Part shown: positions 1 to 11,949 of the stretch, one piece after another | Layout of the letters: the number at the start of each line of letters is the position of its first letter | Position numbering within the stretch: position 1 is the first letter of the stretch | Assembly: GCA_007449985.2 (NCBI GenBank) | Contig: VIIQ02000574.1 | Location: 1,116,001 to 1,180,000, forward strand | Direction: 5' to 3' | DNA: 64,000 nt | Source of the DNA: Desmodesmus armatus | Lineage: Eukaryota; Chlorophyta; Chlorophyceae; Sphaeropleales; Scenedesmaceae | Notes under the pieces: generated by a model | Databases searched by the model: none | Told to the model about the DNA's origin: nothing | Seen by the model: the letters and a program-made list of their open reading frames with translations, nothing else | Translations under genes and position numbers: made by a program

Positions 1-581
1 ACATGCCAAGTGAAGCCACTGATAAGCTGTGACTTGCGATGAGATACTGGGTTGTGGGGGAATGGAAGGGTTTGGTAACCGCTACAGCTCAGCTGAGCTG
101 TGGGGTTTTGTCATAAGAGAAGCTATATGCCATAGCAAAGCTTGAGGGCTGTTACAGATCCTTTTCTGCATAGTCGGCATTGTATACCTCTTGAAAGCGC
201 AGTCGGCATCTTTTGGGCAGGACTTCAAGTACTGCAGCAGATGGTCAGCAGGCTGTACAGTAGCTTGTAGTATCTCTGGACAACAGGCTCACCACATGGC
301 TCCAAAGGAGTTCGTCCGTTTTCTATATTTTCGCCCGGGCCACAACACTGGAAGCCGTAGACGGTAGGTCTCGAAATGCCAGAACACGCATGGTGGTACC
401 AGCGGTGACCCTGACGGCGGGACATAGGTGCAAGCAGACACTGCAGCACCACTCACAAGTATCCAAAGACTATAAGCTGTAAGGAAACTGCAACTTGTCG
501 CATTTGTGCCCCTGTCCTGCCTTGACTCACAGAGCACCCAAAGCAGCATCAGCACTGCGCAGCATACTCCAGCATGAGCTC

Positions 582-1793
582 ATGTGGGAGCCAGAGGTGC
601 CAGAGCTGCCAGAACTCCCAGAGGCAGCTGTTGCCTGCATCCTGCAGCATGTGCCGCTGGTCGAGCGCCTCACCAGCTGCGCCCTGGTCTGCCGTGCATG
701 GGCAGCAGCTGCAGCGGCGGTACCAGCAGCTGTGTGCCTACCACCCAAAGACAACGACCACCTTGCGCAGCTGGAAAAATGACTAGCCGTGCGTGGGGGT
801 GTAGTGGCGGCGCTCACTCTCCAGCCCCTGCCCCACACTTATACATACAGATGGAGCACGCTGCAGCTGCCTGTATCCAAGCTAACCCGACTGCGCAGCC
901 TGAACCTCTGCTATATCAACGCTCAGCTCGCATGGCTGGAGGGGCTCCAGGACAGCAGCCTGCTGCCAGCAGCATTGGCAGCGTCTTACAGCAGCATTGA
1001 CAGAGCCGCTGTCGTCCTGCCGCAGCTGCGGGAGCTGAGGCTGTCCCAGTGCCAACTGACCCTGCAGCTGGTTAACAAGCTCCTGAGCGCAACCACACTC
1101 ACCAAGCTTCAGTGGGAGGATGTGTACCTTCACATCAACAACTTGACCCGGATGCTTGAAAAGGGAGAGGTGCTGGCGACCCTGTGGCAGCGGCTGCAGC
1201 TGCTGCCGAAGCTCTCAGAGCTACAGCTGGGTGGCGAAAGCATGACAGCAGCAGACATCACCCCCCTCAGCTCCCTGCAGCGCCTGCAGCATTTCACCCT
1301 GCAGCTCGACTGCAGCACCTACTCAGAAAAGCGCATGTCTGGCGCCAGGGAGCTCCTGTCAGCCTTGCAGCACCTCACCCAGCTGAAGCACCTGCAGCTC
1401 GACAGATGCCAGCTGCACAAGGTTCAGCCCGAGCACCAGGCCCACGATATGCATGAGTGCTTCTCGGCCCTGACAGCATCCACCCAGCTAACACGTCTGG
1501 AGATCACAGAGTGGGGTGCCATGCCAGTGCCCATCGGAGCCTTTGACTACATGTTCCCACCAGGTTTGGTGCTGCCAGATCTCAAGGTGCTGGTGCTGGA
1601 TGGGTTTGAGTGTGGCTGGCAGAGGTGTGTGCGGCCAGCACAGGTTGCCATGATAGCCGGCAGCTGCCCTGCACTGGAACAGCTGGCGCTGCAGGAGGTG
1701 GATTTTCTGCCCTTTGACCTCAGCTGCCTGTCACAACTGCCTCTGAGAGTGACTTCAGTGCAGGGCATTGCCTGGTCTAGGCCTGACATTTGA
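582..1793 (+). CDS. F-box/LRR protein interrupted by an in-frame TGA
   Basis: Reading from ATG 582 gives an F-box-like N-terminus (about residues 8-50, with LPEAAVACILQHVPL and CALVCRAWAAAA) followed by Leu-rich repeats of the LTQLKHLQLDRCQL type up to a TGA at 1793. Both halves lie in the same frame but are separated by a TGA at 780-782, codon 67 of 404. The flanking residues read straight through (LAQLEK, stop, LAVRGGVVAALTL), and Trp (TGG) would be a natural ancestral residue. The stop context is TGA CTA G, a known leaky context. An intron from about 734 to 850 would also remove the stop in frame, but its donor is weak. F-box proteins are substrate receptors of SCF ubiquitin ligases; the substrate is unknown. 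It could be a recent pseudogene, a readthrough gene or a spliced gene. The domain call is fairly safe; its activity is not. Confidence 0.6.
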
Positions 1794-1836
1794 GCTGCAT
1801 GTTCTTGGTGCCACCAACCAGTGGGTTGGAGCTTTG

Positions 1837-1919
1837 GCTGTGTGGCTCACACACACCCACACTGGGTGTGTGCGGCGATTGCTGTGTGGCTCACACTCAC
1901 CCACACTGGGTGTGTGCGG
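1837..1919. repeat. Two 39-bp tandem copies
   Basis: Copies at 1837-1875 and 1881-1919 start with GCTGTGTGGCTCACAC and differ at one base (ACACAC versus ACACTC). They lie just downstream of the F-box/LRR stop codon. Confidence 0.9.
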
Positions 1920-1985
1920 GCATGCTCACTAAGTAACTGACATGGCTTTTGCTGGCTTTGGGATTCAACTGTGAGTACAGGCGAC

Positions 1986-2048
1986 GTCACTCAGTGACTG
2001 GCTTTGAAGATCGCAGAGGCTGAGCCAGTCACTCAGTGACTGGCTTTG
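1986..2048. repeat. 21-bp direct repeat with a palindromic core
   Basis: A 21-bp unit beginning GTCACTCAGTGACTGG occurs at 1986-2006 and 2028-2048. The second copy sits in a near-perfect inverted repeat (2024-2044, ten-base arms around a central C) that could form a hairpin. Between the copies, at 2007-2023, lies one copy of the dispersed GATCGCAGAGGCT element. Confidence 0.85.
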
Positions 2049-3066
2049 CTTATATATCAAGATGTGTGCACTGCGCAGCATGAGAACGATCATGGCCCCA
2101 GTGTGGCAACTTTGGCATGTGGTCTGTCAGAGACACCAGCTGTAGTCTTCTGGCTGCAAACGCCCAGTGTAACCTCATACTTGCTGACTGTTGCAGGCGA
2201 TGCAGCCAACCTGAGCATAGATACAGAGCTTGTGTGTGTTGTTAAAATTGAAGACACTGCTGACTAAGTGCATGTGTGCTCTTGTGCTTCCGCAACTCCA
2301 ACACTGCAAACATGGTTGGCCACAACGCAACACTTGACAGCCCAACACGTATGCACTCATCTGTGACTTTACAGTACAGAACTCTCTTTGAATGAGCCAT
2401 GACACTTGCATACAACAGTACCAAAAAACATGTCCAGAAGACGTGTTGAAACTGTGTGCAACTGGGCCAAGCACACGCCGCTGCAGGGCATGAAACTGCA
2501 GTGCAATCTGAAACACACATGGCAGTACCGACCACGCCAACGCCCAACAGGCTGCAATGCACAGGGCGGTGCAGCACCCACAGCCAAGCAGCTTGCAACG
2601 CCAGCATGCATTCCACATGGTGACAAGCTCTACTGCTGCATAAACAGCTGGCTACCACTGGCTACCACTTGCTCCCCGCAGCACCTGAACCGGGCGCCAC
2701 CTGTGCATTGGTGGGCCCTGCTGGGGTGCTGCTGTGGCCCAGCAGGATAGCCCTGAACAGGTCATGCTCCGCTCGGTGCTCAGCACGAACCTACACACAG
2801 ACACACACAGCAGGCCGGGCGGTACCCGCGGCACACCGGATGGTGTGAAGGGGCACGGCAGGGCAGGGCGGGAAGTCAGCAGTGCTGGATGGCTCAGCCA
2901 AGGCACCACTGCTGCTGTCAGGTGCTGCTGCTGCGGCTTGCACCCATCGACCGTGCAGCTGTGGTCAACCAGACCGGCCAGCTGTCCTGAGACTGCCATC
3001 AAGTACGCAACACGGCAACATGCAGCCCAGCTGGTGAAGGGTTCAAACCCTGCTACCAGCCAAAGC

Positions 3067-6000
3067 CTAGGAGACAAGCGCGTATGTGCGAGCAAGAGGC
3101 TTTGAGCCCGCCGCTACTATACCGAACGCAATCACACGAAGCACAAAGCAGCAGCAGCTCCACCGCTGCGCATTGCGTACCTGGTCTGCAAAGCTGTGCC
3201 TATTATGTACACCTGGTACACCTGCTGCTGCTGCCCCTGGTGCTGGTGCCGCCCCCACTGCTGTGTCAGGTGGTGTGCTGTCCAAGGCCAAGGTGTCTGC
3301 CTCAGCCATCCACAGCTCCTTGCTGGGACCCAGGCCCTCAACCCAAAACACCTCCGCCAGCTGATCAGCAGCACACGCAACACACACACACAAACGCACA
3401 CATTCACGCACACATACACAAGCCACACACGAGTGCATGCCGCACAACACACACGACAGGACACGACGCGACAGGACACCAACCACAATGCCAGCCATAC
3501 CACACAGCGCAACAGTTCAGTTGAGAGTGTGTGCACAGTTCTGTTGCAGGATTGGCAGCCTGACGCTTGCTGCCTGGGCAAGCCCAGCAGCCACCTTGAA
3601 ATGCTACCAGCTGGTTGCGAAGTGATGCATGTGCACATGCAGGTCAGCAATCTGATTGGGCATGAGCAGTGCAGCTACACTACAGGCATATCATCAAGCA
3701 ACCCCCGCGTCAGTTGGACCAATGCACAGGCAAACAGTGCAAGCTGTATGTGGCGACTGCCTCAGCAAGACCTCTGCTGCTCCTGCCCACCCATCCGCAG
3801 CCCCAGGGCCTCCCCACCCCGCCACTCACCGGCTTGATGGGCGCTGCTACCCTGAACCCCTGTTGCGCCTCTTGACTCAGGTCTGGCCAACGCACCCGTA
3901 CCTTTTTACACCTGCTTTTAGGTGTACCGTGCTTCTTCAGGATGCCACCCAACCTGCCCCCGCTGCTGCCGCTGCTGTTGGCTGCACCGCCACTCATCCC
4001 ACTCATAGGACCCGACCCCAACCGCCCCACTGCTGCTGCTGGAACCCCTCCTGCTGCCCCCGCTGCTGCTGCTGACCCGGTCTCTGCTGCATCAAGCCAC
4101 TCAAGCTCCTTATTCACTCCTGCGAGCAGCGACTCTGCATCAAAGGCATCAAATGCAAGGCCGTCTGCAAGCCGCGCCTTCTTCTTAGGCCTTGCAGCTG
4201 CACCACCCCCACCCGCTGCTGCCTCTGCCTCTTCACTGGCTGCTGCCCCCCTGTCTGCAGTGCCGTCAAACCCAGCAGCAGTACCAGCACCCAGCCCAAC
4301 AGCCCTACTGCTGTCAGGCCCAGCAGCAGCTGGTAAGTCGTCTTCAGCATCGCTGTCATCTTCCCACCTACTGCTTTTGACACGTGGCTTGCTGGAGGGT
4401 GTGGGCAGTGCTGCTGCAGGGTCACTGCTGGTGGACGGGCTGCCGGGACCTGCTGCGGCTGCTGCTGCTGCTGACGCTGGATCCTCATCTACTGCCATGT
4501 CTACTTCGTTGATGTTGGCAGTGGCTGGCGCTGCTGACTTGCTGCTGGGACCCTGTTTGCTGGGACTCGTGTCGGCACCTGCATGCGAAACACACACCAG
4601 CAGCAGACAGAGAGGGGGTTACAACAATGGCAACTGTTGCATAGATCACACCTGCTCTCATACATGTCCCAATCAGGACCAGCAATACTTCCGGCACCTG
4701 CTGATGGGGTGCAGCCAGTGTGAACAACAGCTGGAAGAGCTGCACCGCAGACCCAAGCCACCCCACAAGATGTAGAGACACAGCTGCCCGATATAGGAAG
4801 CCATGCGCGAGTGCTGCTTACCTTTCTGTCTGTCCTCAAACAGGTTGGTTGCGTCTGCGCATGTGAAGTTGGCTGGCACGGGCTCAAACAGCTTGGCCTG
4901 GGCCTGGATGAACTCCAGGCTGTGCTTGTGAACGTTCTGCTTGAAACACACCTGGACAGCATGCACAGACGCACAACCAGCCATGCACATGTGATTGCTT
5001 GGGCAGGCGTTGATCATAGGTCCAGCTTCCAACACCGTGTACTGCCTTGGCTTGGCTGGGAACACTGTGCGGGTCGCTTCGCAAAGGCACAAGCACTTGA
5101 TGAGGGAGGGGTGTTGTGTGACAGCGTTCATGCTGGTGGTCATACTGAAGGTGCTGATATCACAGCACCCCTCTGTCCACAAATGCTTATGCCTTTGCCA
5201 AGCGACCCACAAGCGAGTGCGCCCCAGCCCCACACCCACTGTATCCACCCCCCAGCTGCAAAGCTGCACACGCCCTGCCCAGCCATCCTTCAACACACTA
5301 CCACACCCAACACCGCCCCGCCCACCCTCACCCCACCGCCCGGTCCTCACAGCTGCAAATCCCCTGGCCAATCATCCATCACCACACAACCACAGCCCCA
5401 CCCCAACACCTACCCATCCCCAACACCGCCCCGCCTGCCCTCACCCTCCTTGGGTCCTCATCCTCACTCACCTCTGGGTAAGTGGTGAGTGGGTTGACCA
5501 CCAGCAGCTCACCCCCCCCCCCTCACCCATCCCCCCACTCCCCCCCCCTCCCTACCCCCACTCACTCCCACCCACCCTCCCAAGGTCCTCACCCCCACTC
5601 ACCTCTGGGTCTGTTGTGAGTGGGTTCACCACCAGCAGCTCCGCCCCAGCGCCCTGCGCAACCTTCCACACCTCCCGCACCTGCTCAGCCCTCAGCGCCG
5701 GAGCATCCAGCAGCACCAACGGATACATCCCATCCCCCAGCGTCTTCCCCGCAGCCCTCAACAAACTCTTCCAATAGCTGGGCTCAAGGTCTGCATCGTG
5801 CTGATACTCCTGCTGAACACTACCCCCAGCACCGCTGCTGCTGCCGCTGCGGCCGCGCTTACTAGCCTGTTGGTCATCAGCCTCTACCATGAAATAGTCA
5901 TCAAGGCTGTGCAGGCGGGGGGCCTGGCCCCCTGCTGACACCTCGAGTTGGCGGATGGTGCGGGCAAGGTGACTCTTGCCGCAGCCTGGTGGGCCGCGCA

Positions 6001-7340
6001 GCAGCAGCAGCAGACGCTTGGGCCGGCTAGCACGCCCCGGGCCCTGCAGCAGCTGGGCCAGGTCCAGCGGCTGCGGTGGCGAGGGGGGCCGGGTGGGGAC
6101 CGCAGGTGCTGCAGCAGGTACTGCTGCTGATGGCACTGGGGGCTGGGCTGGCTGCTGGGGCTGGGGTGCTGCTGCTGTGCTGCTAGTGCGCCCCCATGCC
6201 CATCATTGAGTTCATGTTCATGCCAGGCCTGTTGTAATCTGTGGGGGCTGTGGAAGCAGGTGTGCCGGCCATCATCCCTTGCTGGGCTTGTAGGGAGCTG
6301 GGCCCCTGGGCGGCATATGCTGCTGCTGCTGCGGTGGCAGGGCCCCTGTGCCTGCTGCATAGCCCCCCTGCTGCACCTGCAGGCCCATCGGGCCCCCCTG
6401 CTGCTGAGCAAATGCAGGGGCAGAAGTGTGGCTGCTGCCCCATGCCTGCTGTGGGTCGCTGGGCACCATGTAGGGTGCCTGCGGGGGCTGTTGCGCCTGT
6501 GGAGGACAGGCCGGTGGCGGGGTTGTGGCGGCTGCGGCTGCGGCTGCAGCGGGGGGTGCTGTGTGTATTGGTTGTACATCATCCCCTGCTGCTGCTGGTT
6601 GTACTGCTGCTGGTTGTACATGCCCCCATAGGCCTGTTGGCCAGCCATGCCTTGCTGGCCCCACTGCTGCTGCATACCCATGCCCTGCCCCCACTGCTGT
6701 TGCTGTGGTTGCTGCTGTTGCTGTTGTTGCAACTGCTGCTGCTGCTGCTGCTGCTGCTGTTGGAGCTGCTGGTGCCACAACTGCCGCCAGTCGTCCTTGC
6801 CTGATGCCTTGGGCTGCTGCTGCGGCTGGGCCTGCTGCTGCTGCTGCTGTGGCTGGGCCTGCTGCCACTGCTGCTGCTGTGTCTGTGGCTGCTGCCACTG
6901 CTGGGCTTGCTGCCACTGCTGCTGCTGGGTTTGGGCCCCTTGCCACTGTGGCTGCTGCATCTGCTGTTGGCCCCCTGCTTGCCATTGCTGCATTTGCCCA
7001 GGCCACTGCTGTTGGCTCATATCAATACCCTGCTGCTGTGACCAGTCTTGCTGGGGCTGCTGAGCCGCCTCCTGACCCCATGCATGAGTTGGCTGTTGCA
7101 TGGCAGGCGCCATGGGTTCAGGTGGGGGTGCTTCTGCTGGGAGCGGCGGTGCAGCCTGGGGCATGCCGGCTTGACCTGCCTGTGCTGCCTGCTGCCATGA
7201 CGTATCATAGGCTTGAGCCCCTTGCTGGTACCTGCACAACATGCGTGGGTGTGAATGCAACCATAGACCCCCAAAGGCAGACAGCACAGCAGCAGAAGCG
7301 TGCCTCACCCGCTGAAGCCGTTGTACCCCTGCATATACAT
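3067..7340 (-). CDS. YLPM1: YLP-motif-containing protein 1 (YLPM1/ZAP3) homologue
   Basis: Nuclear P-loop protein of the YLPM1 family. Exons on the minus strand: 7340-7309 (start, MYMQGYNGFSG), 7231-5603, 4951-4822, 4578-3830, 3360-about 3067; splice phases agree at each junction. The N-terminus is a long Gln-rich region. The kinase-like fold follows, with a Walker A (RGPPGCGKSHLAR) and a VVNPLTTDPE/VCFKQNVHKHS block spanning an intron. The C-terminus carries a nuclear basic stretch (RPKKKARL), RVRWPDLS and VFWVEGLGPSKELW, typical of this family. In exon 2 the frame shifts three times, near 6500-6556, 6272-6300 and 6190-6195; the exon length (1629 nt) needs one extra base to close, so assembly indels are likely. 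The last exon may instead end at a donor at 3180. Family assignment is good; the Gln-rich part is uncertain. Confidence 0.8.
5454..5641. repeat. Duplicated exon end plus splice donor in the YLPM1 gene
   Basis: A stretch of about 55 bp at 5584-5641, coding for the end of exon 2 (LLVVNPLTT) plus its GTGAGT donor, is repeated with changes at 5454-5510 inside the following intron. The second copy still reads ELLVVNPLTT and keeps a GTGAGT donor. C-rich DNA separates the copies. Confidence 0.85.
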
Positions 7341-8096
7341 CTTTCGTGGTTCTCAGTACCCGCCGAGACTACACGCCACGAGCGGCCGAGCCGCGCAACA
7401 AAGCAGAAGGTGTTGATGGTGGGCCTGCTGCAGGGAATGGTGCGCAACTGGTGTGGTCCCGTGTTGAATGTAAGCCACAAGTGCAAGAACTCATGTTGCC
7501 ACGAATCTTGCATCCTTGACGCACCCATACAGGAACATGCCTTGTCACCTTTAGGGTCTGGGCTTGGACCAACATGGGATGGGCTAGGGCTTCGAAACTG
7601 TCTTTGTTTCATTTGTCCTTTGTTTTAAATGCATCAGTTTGACTGTCACCCGCAGTACAGGAGCAGCAATGGGCCAGAGGGCGTATGCGCCCCCTCCTCC
7701 ACCCCCCCCCCCCCACCAGCCACCACCACGCCACCATTTTTGTCAAAGGGGCTTCTGTCTTCACAGTCAGCAACAGGAGCTGAAAACCACGTTATCAAAG
7801 GTGGAATCACTGTCACTCTGAGAGCTGCGGCAGGTGGAAGGCCACACTGCAGTACCAATGCAAGGAACAACCACAGGCAATATAGGCGGGAACAGGAGTG
7901 TGGGAGTGGCATGCTGCACCCCACATCGCACGATATCATCATCATACAATCAAGCTGCTTTGAAGCCTTTGGCTGCCCCGTTGACCCTGCAACTTTGCAT
8001 ATGTCTACCCTACGCACCCTCGTCCACCCCACGCTGCACCCCATCCATGGCTTGCCCTCTCAATGTGCCACAGTGTGTTTGGCTGCTGCAGTCCCC
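7341..8096. other. Spacer between YLPM1 and DNAAF11
   Basis: Contains the YLPM1 upstream region and the DNAAF11 3' flank, including a short poly-C run near 7700. No further gene is recognised. Confidence 0.5.
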
Positions 8097-11000
8097 CTAG
8101 CCAAGCAGTGCAGGCAGATCTTCTTCATCGTCCCAGCTGCTGCCAGCTGCTGCCACAGTGATGGCTGCTTTCTGCACTTCCCGCAGCGGTTGAGCCCCCG
8201 CTGGGCGCTGAGCTGGCGGCGCCTGCACAGCAATGCATGCACGCAAGGATATGTGGCTGAGAACCGGCGCAACTACAACAAACATCAATGACAGCTGCAA
8301 AGCTGCTGAGGCAGCCTGTATGCAGGCCTGCCAGGCAGGCCATGGGGATCAACCCAGAAGAAGACACCAGCAACCCGCATGCACACTGTCTTTGCCTGAC
8401 ATGTCGAGCATGAGCTGCGGGAAGGCCTCATCTTTGGTGGGGTACAATGACACCGTGTGATGGCAAGACACTGCTGGCACTCTGCACCTACCGTGGATTT
8501 GCCTGTCAGGCTCACGAGCGTGGCAGCCCGTGATGCTGCTGAAGGTTTGGCCTGTGGCTGCACCTTGCTGGCTGCTTGGTCGCCACTGGGCCTGCAGCAC
8601 GGCACAACAGTTATACAGCACAACACTTCATGTATGGAGACTGCTTGTGGCAGAAGAATACCTTGTTAAACTGCTGCTTAGGCATTACCATAGCCTGTCC
8701 TGGACTCCACAGGGTTGATGTTGTGCAGCTGAGCCCAGCACAGCACCATGTCACTGTGTCTGTCAAACTGCATCCTGTACCTGAGGTATGCCACGTCCAC
8801 CACTGGCTGCTGTGGGCTCTCCTTGGGCATGACCAGCACCAGCTTGCCACTGGCGGCTGACCGCTGCGCAACACTGCTGTCAGGCTTCACCTGCACACAC
8901 AGCATCACACATCAGCCGTGTGTGGGGACTGCCCCACGTGCACAGTTTCTTCCCTCTGATCCGCGCGTGCGATCCGCGCGTGCGCACAAGCACTCGTGCT
9001 TCAGCAGACGGCAAAGGTCTTACTGCAAGCCGCAATGCGCGCCGCATGACTGAGCTGAGTGGGCTTGCAAGCTGCCATTGGTTGTGACACGGTGGGGCCA
9101 ACCATGCCTTGATCACGGCACCCCAGCAGGTGGTGTTGAGAAACGCCCCCCCCCCTCGGGTACAACCACACACACCTCAGCAGGCAGCACCAGCTGCAGC
9201 AAGCGGCCCTTGATGAGCAGGCGCGCCACCCGTGGCTGCACGTCAGCCCGTATGAGCGAGGTGTCCAGGAACTTGCCAACAGACACCTCCAGCACCAAGC
9301 TCTCCCTGCAGATGGCAGCGGGCAAGTGCGGCTTTGCACTCAGGCTACTTCTCGTCTGGCAAGCACAGCGCTGCATACCTGGCCTGCTCCACTGCAAAGG
9401 AGTCGACCACTGGTGCCAAGCACTGCCGGCTTAGCATGCCATGCAGTGACTGAACGCCACAAGAGAAGCCCGTCAGCGTTGCAGTGTCGGCACGCTTGAG
9501 GGTGGCACATCAGCAGCACCGTCATGGTGTGTGACACAAGCAGCTGCAGACTCAAAAGACACGACAGCTGGGCACTCAGGGCATTTGCTGCTGTACGAAT
9601 GCCCCCCTGTCCCAGCGCTTCTCATTTGCTGCCAGCTTACCCGTCGTCTGACTCCTGCAACGTGAAATCCCAGCGGCCCTCATTCCGCTGTTTCACCTGC
9701 CCATCTGCTGGTAATGGCGGGAAATCCTGCACCCCAACAACGTCAGCAGCACCTCAGAAGCCAGCAATAGGCAGGGCTCTGCCAGGGATGCCATCACATG
9801 CCGCCGTGGCATCTCAGCAGTATGAAAACCAGTGCAACACAGACAATGGCCCAATCAGGGACCTGCACAGCCTGTCACAGGCCTGGGCGGACATGAGTGA
9901 CGGTCGTTGGCCCAACATCCTTCTCCACATTCATACAGCCCCGTACCTCATGCCGCTGCTGCGCTGGGGGTGCTGCCAGTGGGTCCTGGTTTGCGGCTGC
10001 TTTGGTTGCTGCTGCCTCCTGGTTGGCTTTTTCCTGCAAGCCAGCACGGTCACAACAGGAGCAGCACTCCATTTCACACAGACCTGCAGTCACTATTTAG
10101 TTGTAACAGGCTGCTGCTGAGTCTGTGCTGGGTGGCGCGGCCAAGCAGCAATCAGCAGGCATGCTTGATTGTACTTGAATGGAGCCAAACATTGAAACGT
10201 GAAGGAAGAGCGCGTGGATCCCCCAAACACAGGCTGCTGTGCGCTGCTGCTCACCATCTCCCTGTGCTCTAGGATGCGAGTCTGTGGGCACCAGGGCCGC
10301 TTCAGCTCGCCCTTTTCATCCACATAGCCTGTCTCAGCCACCTCCCCATCCTGCACATCGCCGTCATCCTCCACCCCAGCCGCAGCCTGCAGGTCCATCC
10401 CCTCAGCCAACAGCTCCTGCTGCAGTTGCTGCTCAAGGCTGGGCAGCACCTGCCTGGCAGCTATGCGCTCAGAGGGAGTGATGGCCCGCCCATCCTGCAC
10501 AGCACCAAGTGGCCAGTCACACAGCAGCACAGTAAGGGGTGTTGCTGGTGGTGCTGGTAGTGCTGGTAGTGCTGGAGCACCCAAGCTGAGTGCGGAGGCA
10601 TAGACACTATTGCAGCTAGACAGCAGGCATCGATGCTGATGCTGTGCTGCTGCTGCACATGCACCATGTGGCTAATGACGCCTGCTCACATACCAGGAGT
10701 CTGCCCACTCACCAGCTTCTGCAGCTGCTGGAGCTTTGCCACCACGTACTGCCTATAGCCTGGCCAGTCAGTGCAGGGGTTGCCGATCAAGAACAGCTCC
10801 TGCAGGTTGTAGTTGGCTGCTAAGCTGCACACACTGAGCAGGCCTGCCGTGGGGATGAAGTTGATGGTCAGGTCCAAGCGCTGGAGCGACTCGCAGCGCT
10901 GCAGGTTTTGAACCTTTGTGATGTTGTTGATGGCCAGGTTCAGGTACTCAAGGTCCTGCACGAGCATTCAATGATCACAGCTTGTGCATGTGATGGCAGA

Positions 11001-11471
11001 TGCGCACCACCCTGCAACATTGCTGCGCCAATGACTACATTCCCCTTTCCTGGTGACAAACTGATGTGCAGAGTTGCGTGGTGAGAAAGAACACCCACAC
11101 CTTGAGTTTGTGAAGGTTTTGTATCTTGCCGATGAGGTTGTTCTGCAGGTAGAGTATCCGCAGCTTGGGGCACAGCTGACCCAGCAGCTCAATGGCCTCA
11201 ATGTTCTGCTGGTGCAAGGCCACCTCCTCCAGGTTTGACAGCATGTACTCGTTATGCTCCGCCCTCTGCCGTTTGCAACAACAATTCAGGTTATAATTAC
11301 CAAATTGAGACAGCTCTGATTGCTACCCTCTCCGTCGGCAAGAGTGCATCTGCTGCACACACACATCTGCTGCTGCTGTTGTTGCTGTGACGACTTGCTG
11401 GACTGAGCACACCGCAGACTAACGCACAGCCAACCCACCCTTCTGATCATGTCCTCTGTTACGCGTCCCAT
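8097..11471 (-). CDS. DNAAF11: Dynein axonemal assembly factor 11 (LRRC6/TILB/MOT47 family)
   Basis: Cytoplasmic factor needed to preassemble dynein arms of motile cilia. Ten exons with matching phases: 11471-11439, 11265-11101, 10955-10713, 10494-10255, 10033-9947, 9726-9641, 9305-9176, 8890-8781, 8591-8492, 8222-8097; 439 residues, no frameshift. The start [11 protein letters not shown] is the family's hallmark N-terminus. Leu-rich repeats cover about residues 20-130 ([23 protein letters not shown]), closed by a cap ([17 protein letters not shown]) and [10 protein letters not shown]-like domain follows (about 260-350: [40 protein letters not shown]). The C-terminus ends in an acidic [11 protein letters not shown], as in other members. 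The joins after residue 365 rest on phase agreement only. Confidence 0.93.
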
Positions 11472-11949
11472 GCTGGATGCTGTTTCGCTTGAGGCAGTCT
11501 GTGTGCTTCCCGCCAGGCCAACAGACAGAACGGCTGTGACGAAAACGTTGCCAATCACTTATATAGCCCAATAAAAACATGTAATTACGGCGTGACAAGC
11601 AGACAAGATAGTCCGTTCAAAAAGAACTGATCAGATGACTGTACAGATAACAGCCTGTCACAGCTCACCAAACATTCTTGTCGGTAAGCAGTAATGCAAT
11701 ACCATGATTGTAACGCCATACGACAATCAGGCTTGCATTCGACGTTCGATGCACGTGGTTTTGTGCGGTCCAAGGATTTGACTAATATAAACTGCCAGTG
11801 TGCTGATCGTTGCCAGAAGGTCCACTGTAGCTCGGAGAAACAATAAAACACACCTCAAGGTTGTAACAAACGCCTATCGGGGCCCAGGGGTGCATGTATG
11901 ATCACACCCTTGGAATCCTTGGAAGGCCCCTAAGCCGGCTGTGGACCTC
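11472..11949. promoter_or_regulatory. Divergent promoter region, DNAAF11 and YABBY gene
   Basis: 478 bp between the two start codons on opposite strands, more AT-rich than the flanking exons. No TATA box is certain. Both promoters must lie here unless 5' exons are missing from the models. Confidence 0.5.

Larger units (their letters stand above)
1794..3066. other. Intergenic region with short repeats, no gene recognised
   Basis: I see no conserved protein on either strand. The left part holds a tandem duplication and a palindromic repeat cluster (described separately). At about 3038-3048 there is a tRNA B-box-like string (GGTTCAAACCC), but no convincing A box or cloverleaf, so I do not call a tRNA. 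Confidence 0.5.

Noticed and set aside
780..782. Selenocysteine at the in-frame TGA of the F-box/LRR gene
   Set aside because: F-box/LRR proteins are not selenoproteins, the site aligns best with Trp, and I see no SECIS-like hairpin assigned to it.
3020..3062. tRNA gene at the GGTTCAAACCC string
   Set aside because: The T-stem does not pair over five bases, and no A box or acceptor stem is found at the right distance.
3942..4775. 277-residue plus-strand open frame, Ala/Pro/Ser-rich
   Set aside because: It is the antisense shadow of YLPM1 exon 4, which has conserved motifs and phased splice sites on the minus strand.
6525..7628. Long Ala/Cys/Leu-rich plus-strand frames opposite the Gln repeats
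   Set aside because: CAG repeats are open in all frames on both strands. The Gln reading continues into a conserved domain; these do not.
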